From NCBI GenBank assembly GCA_038251315.1, contig JBBSBK010000134.1, positions 1-6,407 of the forward strand: DNA of 6,407 nucleotides. The letters run 5' to 3'. The notes beneath the pieces were generated by a model. The model searched no databases. It saw only the letters and a list, made by a program, of their open reading frames with translations, and was not told the DNA's origin. Source of the DNA: JBBKXP01 sp038251315. GTDB lineage: Bacteria > Pseudomonadota > Alphaproteobacteria > Rhodobacterales > Rhodobacteraceae. Position numbers and translations under genes: made by a program. Below, in pieces: positions 1 to 5,042 of this stretch; positions within the stretch are counted from its first letter, which is position 1, and the number at the start of each line of letters is the position of its first letter.

Positions 1-78
1 CCCGGCATCGCCCAGCAGATCCTCAGGCCGCTCGCAGCCCTTCAGCAGTTCGTCCAGTATGTCTTTGGAAATCTTCAT
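1..78 (-). CDS. IS256-family transposase, N-terminal fragment (runs off window)
   Basis: The ATG is complementary to 76-78 and is preceded by a good Shine-Dalgarno (GGAG, about 10 nt upstream). The 26 visible codons read MKISKDILDELLKGCERPED and then LLGDAG. I recognise this as the usual start of IS256-family (PF00872, Mutator-type) DDE transposases, which typically run to about 400 residues. The catalytic DDE residues lie beyond the window edge, so whether the gene is intact is unknown. It would cut and join the IS ends during transposition. Its short distance from the presumed terminal repeat (about 60 nt) fits an IS in which the transposase is the only gene. It reads away from the ribosomal genes, on the same strand. 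Confidence 0.8.
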   Translation of the reverse strand, partial: MKISKDILDELLKGCERPEDLLGDAG

Positions 79-141
79 CGTCCTTGCTCCTTTCAGGAAG
101 CATGGACCAAAGCCAAGTTACACAGAAGATCGGACACTCTC
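1..141 (-). mobile_element. IS256-family insertion sequence, left end (partial)
   Basis: This is the 5' end of an insertion sequence that continues beyond base 1. The first 26 codons of an IS256/Mutator-type transposase are present. Between that start and about base 141 lies a segment that reads, on the minus strand, GAGAGTGTCCGATCTTCTG and continues to about base 103. I recognise this as typical of the terminal inverted repeats of this family. The outer boundary is set at the GAGAGTGTC end (about 140-142) and is uncertain by a few bases. Known members duplicate 8-9 bp of target, so bases about 142-150 would be one copy of the duplication. The other end lies outside the window, so neither the inverted-repeat partner nor the duplication can be confirmed. 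Confidence 0.75.
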
Positions 142-230
142 CTTCATTGTTACCTACAAGAACAAGTTGCACCAATACTATGTCTGTTGAGCCTCATGTT
201 AACAAGGTGATTTAGTGCTATTCGCGATAT
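142..230. other. Short A/T-richer spacer between IS end and oxygenase gene
   Basis: This 89-nt stretch separates the presumed IS end from the stop codon of the oxygenase gene. It is visibly richer in A and T than the rest of the window. I see no gene and no hairpin with a following T run, so no terminator for the oxygenase gene is apparent here. Confidence 0.5.
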
Positions 231-851
231 TCACCCCCACCCGTAGTTGAAGCTGACTGTCACCCTTTCCCCATCGCACATATTCATCGGCACTTCGTGC
301 CGCAGCCAGCTTTCCCAGAGCAGGACGTCGCCGACGCCCGGGGTCACATAGACGAAATTGCGCCGGTCCTCGGGCGCGTCCTTGGTCCGTCCCGGTGCGG
401 CCATCATCATCGGCAAGCGGGGGTCTTCGAATTTGATCGCGCTCGTCCCTGCGGGCATCGCCACGTAGGTCGTGCCGGAAATGACGGAATGGGGATGGAT
501 GTGGCCGGTGTGGATGCCGCCTTCGGGCAGGATGTTGATCCAGAGGCTGTCGAGCTTCAGTTTCTTGTCGCCCAGATCGAACGCCAGATCGCGGGCAAAG
601 GCGGCGACGTGTTTGTTCAGCACCTTGACCAGCGATTTGAAGATCGGGAACCGCCAGCCGAGGTCGGTCAGCGAGGCGTAGGAGGTGTAGCCCGGAAAGT
701 CGTTTTCCTCGCACCACGCCTGTCCGGCCTCGTCATCCTCGGCGATCGACACGCACGACGCCGCGAGTTCGTCGGCGTCCACAGGTTTGCCGTGGTCCGA
801 CAGAGGGGCGTGGTAGAGGCGGGTCACGAAGAGGGATTTGATTTGGGCCAT
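231..851 (-). CDS. TIGR02466-type putative 2-oxoglutarate/Fe(II) oxygenase
   Basis: The protein has 206 residues and resembles the TIGR02466 / 2OG-FeII_Oxy_5 (PF13759) family of small putative 2OG/Fe(II) oxygenases; the substrate is unknown. The start MAQIKSLFVTRLYHAPL fits the family's N-terminus, and an in-frame TGA lies three codons upstream, so no longer start is possible. A double-stranded beta-helix core is suggested by W104-x-N106, by the His-rich H114, H117, H119-P-H121 stretch leading into SGTTYV (125-130), and by FEDPR (141-145). Further on come GDVLLWES (174-181), a distal His (H185), and R197 in the ERVTVSFNYGW end. I infer that the first iron ligand(s) are in the 117-121 stretch, the last is H185, and R197 binds the 2OG carboxylate; the exact assignment is not certain. 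No signal peptide is seen, so it is probably cytosolic. It is preceded by a hairpin instead of a clear Shine-Dalgarno. It lies downstream of rplP but is separated from it by a terminator, so it probably has its own promoter. Confidence 0.85.
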   Translation of the reverse strand: MAQIKSLFVTRLYHAPLSDHGKPVDADELAASCVSIAEDDEAGQAWCEENDFPGYTSYASLTDLGWRFPIFKSLVKVLNKHVAAFARDLAFDLGDKKLKLDSLWINILPEGGIHTGHIHPHSVISGTTYVAMPAGTSAIKFEDPRLPMMMAAPGRTKDAPEDRRNFVYVTPGVGDVLLWESWLRHEVPMNMCDGERVTVSFNYGWG

Positions 852-855
852 GCAG

Positions 856-883
856 CGTCATACCGCATTCAAGCGGTATGACG
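856..883 (-). promoter_or_regulatory. Perfect 11-bp inverted repeat abutting the oxygenase start codon
   Basis: The arms cgtcataccgc (856-866) and gcggtatgacg (873-883) are exact reverse complements with a 6-nt loop. On the minus strand the hairpin ends 4 nt before the ATG at 851. It therefore fills the position where a Shine-Dalgarno should be, and no purine-rich site is visible. It has no T run on either side, so it is not a standard terminator. It could be an mRNA hairpin controlling translation, or a DNA operator overlapping a promoter close to the start codon. The repeat is certain from the sequence; its function is inference. Confidence 0.6.
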
Positions 884-1104
884 ACAGTGCGATGGAGCGA
901 ATTTGCACAGCAAAATCGCGGGTCGCACCCCGGTTCGGGTGATCGCAGGACTTTGAGCCAAACCACTCATCGCAACACAGGGCACGCGCCTGCCCGCGGG
1001 GTGGCGTTGCAACGACTGTCCATGGCAATTTATGGTGCGGCGTCAATCCGACAATTAATGGATACGCGAGACTGCGAACGCGCCAGCCCGGGGGGCGGCC
1101 TCTC
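884..1104. other. Intergenic region with no supported gene
   Basis: These roughly 220 bases contain short open frames on both strands, but none has recognisable protein features. A short self-complementary decamer (cgttgcaacg, 1005-1014) and a small cacccc/gggtg stem (926-941) are present. On the minus strand a weak sigma70-like pair, TTGTCG (1054-1049) and TAAATT (1032-1027) with 16-nt spacing, could be a promoter for the oxygenase gene. It matches consensus at only 4 of 6 positions in each box, so I treat it as a guess. Confidence 0.4.
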
Positions 1105-1153
1105 GTGGATTGCATGGCAATCCACTGCCGGCAGGCGATTGCAAGCAATCGCC
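1105..1153. repeat. Cluster of three abutting perfect palindromes (REP/BIME-like)
   Basis: Three inverted repeats follow one another, sharing single junction bases. The first is gtggattgc / gcaatccac (1105-1113 and 1117-1125, 3-nt loop). The second is the uninterrupted decamer ctgccggcag (1125-1134). The third is ggcgattgc / gcaatcgcc (1134-1142 and 1145-1153, 2-nt loop). The first and third share a GATTGC/GCAATC core. A small gcc-gaaa-ggc hairpin (1151-1160) follows at once. The arrangement resembles a REP or BIME-type intergenic element, but the family is not identified from sequence alone. No T runs flank it, so it does not look like an intrinsic terminator. Confidence 0.6.
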
Positions 1154-1208
1154 GAAAGGCAGGCGCATGCCCGGCGGCCCGATGGGTCTTGATTCCGGGC
1201 GGGCAACG

Positions 1209-1239
1209 AAAAACCCCCGCCCCAACCGGCGGGGGTTTT
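1209..1239 (-). terminator. Intrinsic terminator ending the r-protein transcript
   Basis: Arms aaaacccccgcc (1210-1221) and ggcgggggtttt (1228-1239) pair over 12 bp around a 6-nt loop. Read on the minus strand, the G/C stem ends in five T residues (1213-1209), forming a classic Rho-independent terminator about 76 nt after the rplP stop. On the plus strand the stem ends in TTTT, so it could act in both directions. It implies that the operon transcript ends, at least partly, after rplP. Confidence 0.85.
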
Positions 1240-1263
1240 CAACTTGCGACGGGGTGGAGCCGT

Positions 1264-1280
1264 GATTGGCTGCGCCAATC
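1264..1280. repeat. Short palindrome just downstream of rplP
   Basis: The arms gattggc (1264-1270) and gccaatc (1274-1280) are perfect reverse complements around a 3-nt loop. It lies 35 nt past the rplP stop and upstream of the terminator in the transcript. Its GATTG core resembles those of the palindromes at 1105-1153, so it may belong to the same repeat family. It may also simply protect the 3' end of the transcript. No T run follows. Confidence 0.45.
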
Positions 1281-1315
1281 CCTTTCCCCCACGCCCCGAA
1301 ACTACGTTTCGCGGT

Positions 1316-1729
1316 TCACCAGTCTTCGCGGACAACCGTCCGGGTCTTGATCGGCAGCTTCATCGCCGCAAGGCGCAGCGCCTCGCGGGCAGTGACTTCG
1401 TCGACGCCGTCGATCTCGAACATGATCCGGCCGGGCTTGACCTTGGCGGCCCAGAAATCGACCGAACCCTTGCCTTTACCCATGCGGACTTCGACGGGTT
1501 TGGACGTGACCGGCAGATCCGGGAAAATCCGGATCCAGACCCGGCCCTGCCGTTTCATGTGGCGGGTCATGGCGCGGCGGGCGGCCTCGATCTGGCGGGC
1601 AGTCACCCGCTCGGGTTCGGTCGCCTTGAGCCCATAGGTGCCAAAGTTCAGGTCTGAACCACCTTTGGCCTCGCCATGAATCCGACCCTTGTGCTGTTTG
1701 CGGAATTTGGTGCGCTTTGGTTGCAGCAT
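1316..1729 (-). CDS. rplP: 50S ribosomal protein L16 (uL16)
   Basis: This protein of 137 residues, the normal length, binds 23S rRNA near the A site and helps position tRNA at the peptidyl-transferase centre. It starts MLQPKRTKFRKQHKGR and carries the family blocks TARQIEAARRAMTRHMKRQG (43-62), WIRIFPD (65-71) and VRMGKGKG (81-88). R82 corresponds by alignment to E. coli Arg81, which the oxygenase YcfD hydroxylates, so that modification site is conserved. The gene begins 12 nt after the rpsC stop, and a GGAG Shine-Dalgarno lies directly after that stop. It is the last r-protein gene before the terminator at 1209-1239. In the classical S10 operon rpmC and rpsQ would follow directly, but here they do not. 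Confidence 0.98.
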   Translation of the reverse strand: MLQPKRTKFRKQHKGRIHGEAKGGSDLNFGTYGLKATEPERVTARQIEAARRAMTRHMKRQGRVWIRIFPDLPVTSKPVEVRMGKGKGSVDFWAAKVKPGRIMFEIDGVDEVTAREALRLAAMKLPIKTRTVVREDW

Positions 1730-1741
1730 CTTGTCTACTCC

Positions 1742-2449
1742 TTACCGGTCACGGCGCGGGCCGCGGGGCATGGCGCCCTCTTGCAGCTCGGCCTGGCGGC
1801 GATCACGGGCTTGCGGGTCGTGTTCCATGATCTCACCTTTGAAGATCCAGACCTTGATCCCGATGATGCCGTAGGCGGTGGTCGCCTCGTACAGCGCATA
1901 ATCAATGTCGGCGCGCAGGGTGTGCAGGGGCACGCGGCCTTCACGATACCATTCGGTGCGGGCAATCTCGGCACCCCCCAGACGACCGGCGACGTTGACC
2001 CGGATACCCAAGGCCCCCATGCGCATGGCGTTCTGCACAGCACGTTTCATCGCACGCCGGAACGATACCCGACGCTCAAGCTGCTGACCGATCGATTCAC
2101 CGACCAGCATGGCGTCAAGCTCCGGCTTGCGGACCTCGACGATGTTGAGGTGCAGTTCGGATTTGGTCAGGTTCGCCAGCTTTTTGCGCAGACCTTCGAT
2201 GTCTGCACCTTTCTTGCCGATGATGACACCGGGGCGGGCGGCGTGGATCGTGACGCGGCACTTTTTGTGCGGACGTTCGATGATCACGCGGCTGACGCCG
2301 GCCTGCTTGCACTCTTCGCGGATGAAGGCCTTCATCTTGAGATCTTCAAGCAGAAGGTTGCCAAAGTCCTTGGTATTGGCGAACCAGCGGCTGTCCCAGG
2401 TGCGGTTGACCTGAAGGCGCATGCCGACGGGATTGACTTTGTTACCCAT
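1742..2449 (-). CDS. rpsC: 30S ribosomal protein S3 (uS3)
   Basis: This 235-residue protein of the 30S head lines the mRNA entry channel with S4 and S5 and contributes to mRNA unwinding. The start MGNKVNPVGMRLQVNRTWDS is diagnostic. A type-2 KH domain carries the GxxG loop GKKG at 78-81 in the stretch RPGVIIGKKGADIEGL. The C-terminal S3 domain contains RRAMKRAVQNAMRMGALGIR, SGRLGG-like AGRLGGAEIART, and YGIIGIKVWIFKGE. The tail is short, basic and acidic-mixed (EHDPQARDRRQ to RGPRRDR), as usual in alphaproteobacteria. Its ATG overlaps the rplV stop by one base (TAATG), which favours reinitiation by the same ribosome. Confidence 0.98.
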   Translation of the reverse strand: MGNKVNPVGMRLQVNRTWDSRWFANTKDFGNLLLEDLKMKAFIREECKQAGVSRVIIERPHKKCRVTIHAARPGVIIGKKGADIEGLRKKLANLTKSELHLNIVEVRKPELDAMLVGESIGQQLERRVSFRRAMKRAVQNAMRMGALGIRVNVAGRLGGAEIARTEWYREGRVPLHTLRADIDYALYEATTAYGIIGIKVWIFKGEIMEHDPQARDRRQAELQEGAMPRGPRRDR

Positions 2450-2838
2450 TATGCTTGCTCCCCTACGGGTTCGACTTGGCGGACCTTGATGGTCAGTTCC
2501 GAGAACGGTTTGATGATCTTGCCGAAACGGCCACGGGCGCGTGGGCGGCCGCGTTTCATGATCAGGTTCTTGCCGACATAGGCCTCGGCGACGACCAGTT
2601 CGTCGACGTCAAGGTTATGGTTGTTTTCGGCGTTGGCGATGGCCGACTGCAGGCATTTCCTGACGTCCTCGGCGATCCGCTTTTTGCTGAACGTCAGGTC
2701 CGTCAGGGCCTTTTCCACCTTTTTGCCACGGATCATCGCGGCGACAAGGTTGAGTTTTTGCGGGCTGGTCCGAAGCATGCGCAGTTTTGCCATTGCTTCG
2801 TTGTCGGCCACGCGGCGGGGATTTTTATCCTTGCTCAT
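2449..2838 (-). CDS. rplV: 50S ribosomal protein L22 (uL22)
   Basis: This 129-residue protein binds all domains of 23S rRNA, and its long beta-hairpin lines the peptide exit tunnel opposite L4. The globular part carries LRTSPQKLNLVAAMIRGKKV (about 22-41) and SAIANAENNHNLDVDEL. The hairpin loop GKNLIMKRGRPRARGRFGKI (about 89-108) has the conserved RxRARGR tip that macrolide-resistance mutations affect in other bacteria. The N-terminus (MSKDKNPRRVADNEAMAK) is roughly ten residues longer than in E. coli. An internal ATG at the second Met (MAKLRM) exists, but the 3-nt gap to rpsS favours the longer start. The stop overlaps the rpsC start by one base. Confidence 0.97.
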   Translation of the reverse strand: MSKDKNPRRVADNEAMAKLRMLRTSPQKLNLVAAMIRGKKVEKALTDLTFSKKRIAEDVRKCLQSAIANAENNHNLDVDELVVAEAYVGKNLIMKRGRPRARGRFGKIIKPFSELTIKVRQVEPVGEQA

Positions 2839-2841
2839 GGC

Positions 2842-3120
2842 TTATTTCCGCTTTGCTTTTTTGTCGGCGGCATGGCCATGATAGGTCCGGGTCGGGCTGT
2901 ATTCACCGAACTTTTGACCGATCATGTCTTCGCTGACGTTGACGGGGATATGTTTCTTGCCGTTGTAGACACCAAACGTCAGGCCGACAAACTGCGGCAG
3001 GATCGTCGAGCGGCGCGACCAGATCTTGATGACTTCGTTACGTCCGCCTGCGCGCGACGTTTCGGCCTTTTTCAACACATAAGCGTCGACAAAAGGGCCT
3101 TTCCATACAGAGCGAGCCAT
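2842..3120 (-). CDS. rpsS: 30S ribosomal protein S19 (uS19)
   Basis: At 92 residues this is the typical length. S19 sits in the 30S head, pairs with S13, and contacts 16S rRNA and the intersubunit bridge region. The signature pieces are MARSVWKGPFVDAYVLKKAE at the start, IKIWSRRSTILPQFVGLTFGVYNGKKHIPV in the middle, and the conserved MIGQKFGEYSPTRTYHGH near the end, followed by a lysine-rich tail. It starts 3 nt after the rplB stop and ends 3 nt before the rplV start, so all three should be co-translated. Confidence 0.98.
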   Translation of the reverse strand: MARSVWKGPFVDAYVLKKAETSRAGGRNEVIKIWSRRSTILPQFVGLTFGVYNGKKHIPVNVSEDMIGQKFGEYSPTRTYHGHAADKKAKRK

Positions 3121-3123
3121 AGA

Positions 3124-3966
3124 TCAGCGCCCTTTCTTCTTGAGGTGCCGCGAGCGCACGATGAGCTTGCTGGACGCCTTGTTACGGTCGCGGGTGCGCG
3201 CACCCTTGGTCGGCTTGCCCCAGGGCGTCACCGGATGGCGGCCCCCCGATGTGCGCCCTTCACCACCACCATGCGGGTGGTCGATCGGGTTCATCGCGAC
3301 GCCGCGCACTGACGGACGGATGCCGTAGTTGCGATTGCGCCCGGCCTTGCCGAGGTTCTGGTTGGAGTTGTCGGGATTGGACACGGCACCGATGGTGGCC
3401 ATGCATTCCTGACGGACCAGCCGCAGTTCGCCCGAAGACAGGCGGATCTGGGCATAGCCGCCGTCGCGACCGACGAACTGGGCGTAGGTGCCTGCCGCGC
3501 GGGCGATCTGGCCGCCCTTGCCCGGTTTCATCTCGATGTTGTGGACGATCGTGCCGATCGGCATGCCCGAAAACGGCATCGCGTTGCCCGGCTTGATGTC
3601 CTGCTTGGCGCCGGCGATGACCTTGTCACCGATGGCAAGGCGCTGTGGCGCCAGAATATAGGCCTGCTCGCCATCCGTGTACTGGATCAGGGCGATGAAA
3701 GCAGTCCGGTTCGGGTCATATTCGATCCGGGCGACGACCGCCGGCATATCAAATTTGGTCCGCTTGAAATCGACGATCCGGTACAGGCGTTTTGCGCCCC
3801 CACCGATGCGACGCATCGTAATCCGTCCGGTATTGTTCCGGCCGCCGTGTTTGTGAAGTCCCTCGGTAAGGGACTTGACGGGGCGACCTTTCCAAAGCTC
3901 CGAACGGTCGATCAGCACCAGCGCGCGCTGGCCTGGCGTCGTCGGCTTATACGACTTGAGTGCCAT
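3124..3966 (-). CDS. rplB: 50S ribosomal protein L2 (uL2)
   Basis: This 280-residue protein is required for subunit association and lies close to the peptidyl-transferase centre. The start MALKSYKPTTPGQRALVLID fits the family. An open frame extends 34 codons further upstream, but that peptide is Pro/Gly-rich and unlike L2, and GGAAG lies at a suitable distance before the 3966 ATG. The N-terminal OB-like domain includes LTEGLHKHGGRNNTGRIT and IEYDPNRTAFIALI. The SH3-like domain includes GAKQDIKPGNAMP and HNIEMKPGKGGQIARAAG. The C-terminal block SVRGVAMNPIDHPHGGGEGR (219-238) contains H230, equivalent to the E. coli His229 linked to peptidyl-transfer function. The tail is strongly basic. Unusually for this operon, a 135-nt spacer precedes the gene. 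Confidence 0.98.
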   Translation of the reverse strand: MALKSYKPTTPGQRALVLIDRSELWKGRPVKSLTEGLHKHGGRNNTGRITMRRIGGGAKRLYRIVDFKRTKFDMPAVVARIEYDPNRTAFIALIQYTDGEQAYILAPQRLAIGDKVIAGAKQDIKPGNAMPFSGMPIGTIVHNIEMKPGKGGQIARAAGTYAQFVGRDGGYAQIRLSSGELRLVRQECMATIGAVSNPDNSNQNLGKAGRNRNYGIRPSVRGVAMNPIDHPHGGGEGRTSGGRHPVTPWGKPTKGARTRDRNKASSKLIVRSRHLKKKGR

Positions 3967-4101
3967 GCTTTCTGTCTTCCGTTGCTTTGCGGGCGGCCCG
4001 ATATGGGGTGGCCCGGTGGTTGTAGGGCCCCGAAGGTCCCCGTTGGTTTTGAAACGCGACGGCCCCAAAACAATCCGGGGCCGCGCAGATGTGGTCAGGT
4101 A
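3967..4101 (-). promoter_or_regulatory. Structured 135-nt spacer between rplW and rplB
   Basis: Every other junction in this operon is 15 nt or less, so this gap stands out. In transcript order it holds three possible hairpins. The first is an extended stem with cggcccc/ggggccg arms (4060-4066 and 4077-4083), continued by gcg/cgc past one bulged A. The second is GGGACC-TTCG-GGGCCC (4040-4025), closed by a C(UUCG)G tetraloop, with one A-G mismatch. The third is a 5-bp cgggc/gcccg pairing (3990-3994 and 4011-4015). The first hairpin is not followed by a real U run, so a simple terminator is doubtful. A leader controlling rplB translation, an r-protein binding site, or an RNA processing site are all possible. 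The structures are seen in the sequence; the function is inferred. Confidence 0.55.
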
Positions 4102-4425
4102 TTAGAGACCGGTCGACACGTCAATCGTATTCCCCTCGACCAACGTCACATAGGCCTTCTTGACGTCCTTGCGGGTACCAAGACTGCCGCGGAAACGCTT
4201 GACCTTGCCTTTGGTGATCGACGTGTTGACGGCCTTGACCTTGACCCCGAACAGGGCCTCGACGGCCTCTTTGATCTGCGGCTTGTTGGCCTCGATCGCC
4301 ACTTCGAACACGACGGCGTTGGCTTCGGATGCCATCGTCGCCTTTTCGGTGATGATCGGCTTGCGGATCACGTCGTAATGCTCGGGCTTGGCCGTGCTTT
4401 CGGACTTTTTGGGTGCTTTGCTCAT
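4102..4425 (-). CDS. rplW: 50S ribosomal protein L23 (uL23)
   Basis: This 107-residue protein sits at the exit of the peptide tunnel, where trigger factor, SRP and other nascent-chain factors dock. The core starts at HYDVIRKPIITEKATMASEANAVVFEVAIEANKPQIKEAVEALFGVKV. It continues with the flexible basic loop TSITKGKVKRFRGSLGTRKDVKKAYVTL. The first 15 or so residues (MSKAPKKSESTAKPE) are an extra Lys/Ser/Ala-rich extension compared with E. coli. The start is supported by GGAGG 10 nt upstream and by a 4-nt ATGA overlap with the rplD stop. The gene ends at the beginning of the structured spacer before rplB. Confidence 0.97.
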   Translation of the reverse strand: MSKAPKKSESTAKPEHYDVIRKPIITEKATMASEANAVVFEVAIEANKPQIKEAVEALFGVKVKAVNTSITKGKVKRFRGSLGTRKDVKKAYVTLVEGNTIDVSTGL

Positions 4426-5042
4426 TTCAGGCGCGCCTCCAGGGCTTCGACACCGGCCTTGGTCAGAACAAGCGTGTCCGACCGCAGGATGTCATAGACG
4501 TTGGCCCCGACCGAGGGCAGCACGTCAAGGTTGGCGATGTTGCGCGCGGCGCGCACGAAATCGGCGTTCAGGTCGACACCGTCGATGATCAGCGCCCGCT
4601 TCCAACCCAGATTGCCGACCATTTTGGCCAGCGCGCCGGTCTTGGCGTCCTTGATCGCGATGTTGTCCAGAATGACCAACTCGCCCGCAGCGACCTTGGC
4701 CGACAGCGCGTGGCGCAGGCCCAGTTTGCGGAACTTCTTGGTCAGCTCGTGGGCGTGACTGCGGGGTTTGGGGCCTTTGTAGATACCACCGTGCCGGAAG
4801 ATCGGCGCGCCTTTGGACCCGTGGCGTGCGCCGCCGGTGCCCTTTTGGCGATAGATCTTCTTGGTCGAATAGCTGACCTCGGAGCGACCAAGGGTCGAGT
4901 GTGTGCCCTGCATCGCCTTGTTGCGCTGCCAACGCACGACCCGGTGCAGGATGTCCGCACGCGGTTCGAGCCCGAAGATGGCGTCGTCCAGATCAATCGA
5001 TCCGGCCGATTTGCCGTCGAGTTTGATTGCATCAGTCTTCAT
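4422..5042 (-). CDS. rplD: 50S ribosomal protein L4 (uL4)
   Basis: This 206-residue protein binds 23S rRNA early in assembly, and its extended loop lines the peptide tunnel with L22. In E. coli L4 also represses its own S10 operon, a role not shown for this lineage. The start MKTDAIKLDGKSAGSIDLDD is chosen because GGAGGCGAC lies just upstream within the rplC end. The open frame runs 41 codons further, but that stretch only overlaps rplC and is not L4-like. The tunnel loop is the Gly/Lys/Arg-rich stretch around 60-92 (KKIYRQKGTGGARHGSKGAP, then IFRHGG). The C-terminal half (KRALIIDGVDLNADFVRAAR, LVLTKAGVEALEARL) is typical. The start overlaps rplC by 11 nt and the stop overlaps rplW by 4 nt. 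Confidence 0.98.
   Translation of the reverse strand: MKTDAIKLDGKSAGSIDLDDAIFGLEPRADILHRVVRWQRNKAMQGTHSTLGRSEVSYSTKKIYRQKGTGGARHGSKGAPIFRHGGIYKGPKPRSHAHELTKKFRKLGLRHALSAKVAAGELVILDNIAIKDAKTGALAKMVGNLGWKRALIIDGVDLNADFVRAARNIANLDVLPSVGANVYDILRSDTLVLTKAGVEALEARLK

Noticed and set aside
921..956. A tRNA T-arm-like sequence (ggttcgggt) in the intergenic region
   Set aside because: The flanking bases do not form a T stem or acceptor stem, and no D or anticodon arm is found upstream.
1027..1054. A possible sigma70-type promoter for the oxygenase gene
   Set aside because: Each box matches consensus at only 4 of 6 positions, and such pairs are expected by chance. It is mentioned in the intergenic entry but not listed as a feature.
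878..1192. A 104-codon open frame on the plus strand across the intergenic region
   Set aside because: It begins inside the 856-883 hairpin, runs through the palindrome cluster, has no clear ribosome site and no recognisable protein features. Long open frames arise easily in GC-rich spacer DNA.
3967..4068. A 34-residue upstream extension of L2
   Set aside because: The extension is Pro/Gly-rich, unlike any L2 N-terminus, and is encoded by the hairpin-forming spacer. The 3966 ATG has a Shine-Dalgarno and gives the normal MALKSYKPTTPG start.
4056..4086. The rplW-rplB hairpin as an intrinsic terminator
   Set aside because: On the transcript strand the stem is followed by TCGCGTTTC, without a real U run, and the essential rplB and later genes lie just downstream.
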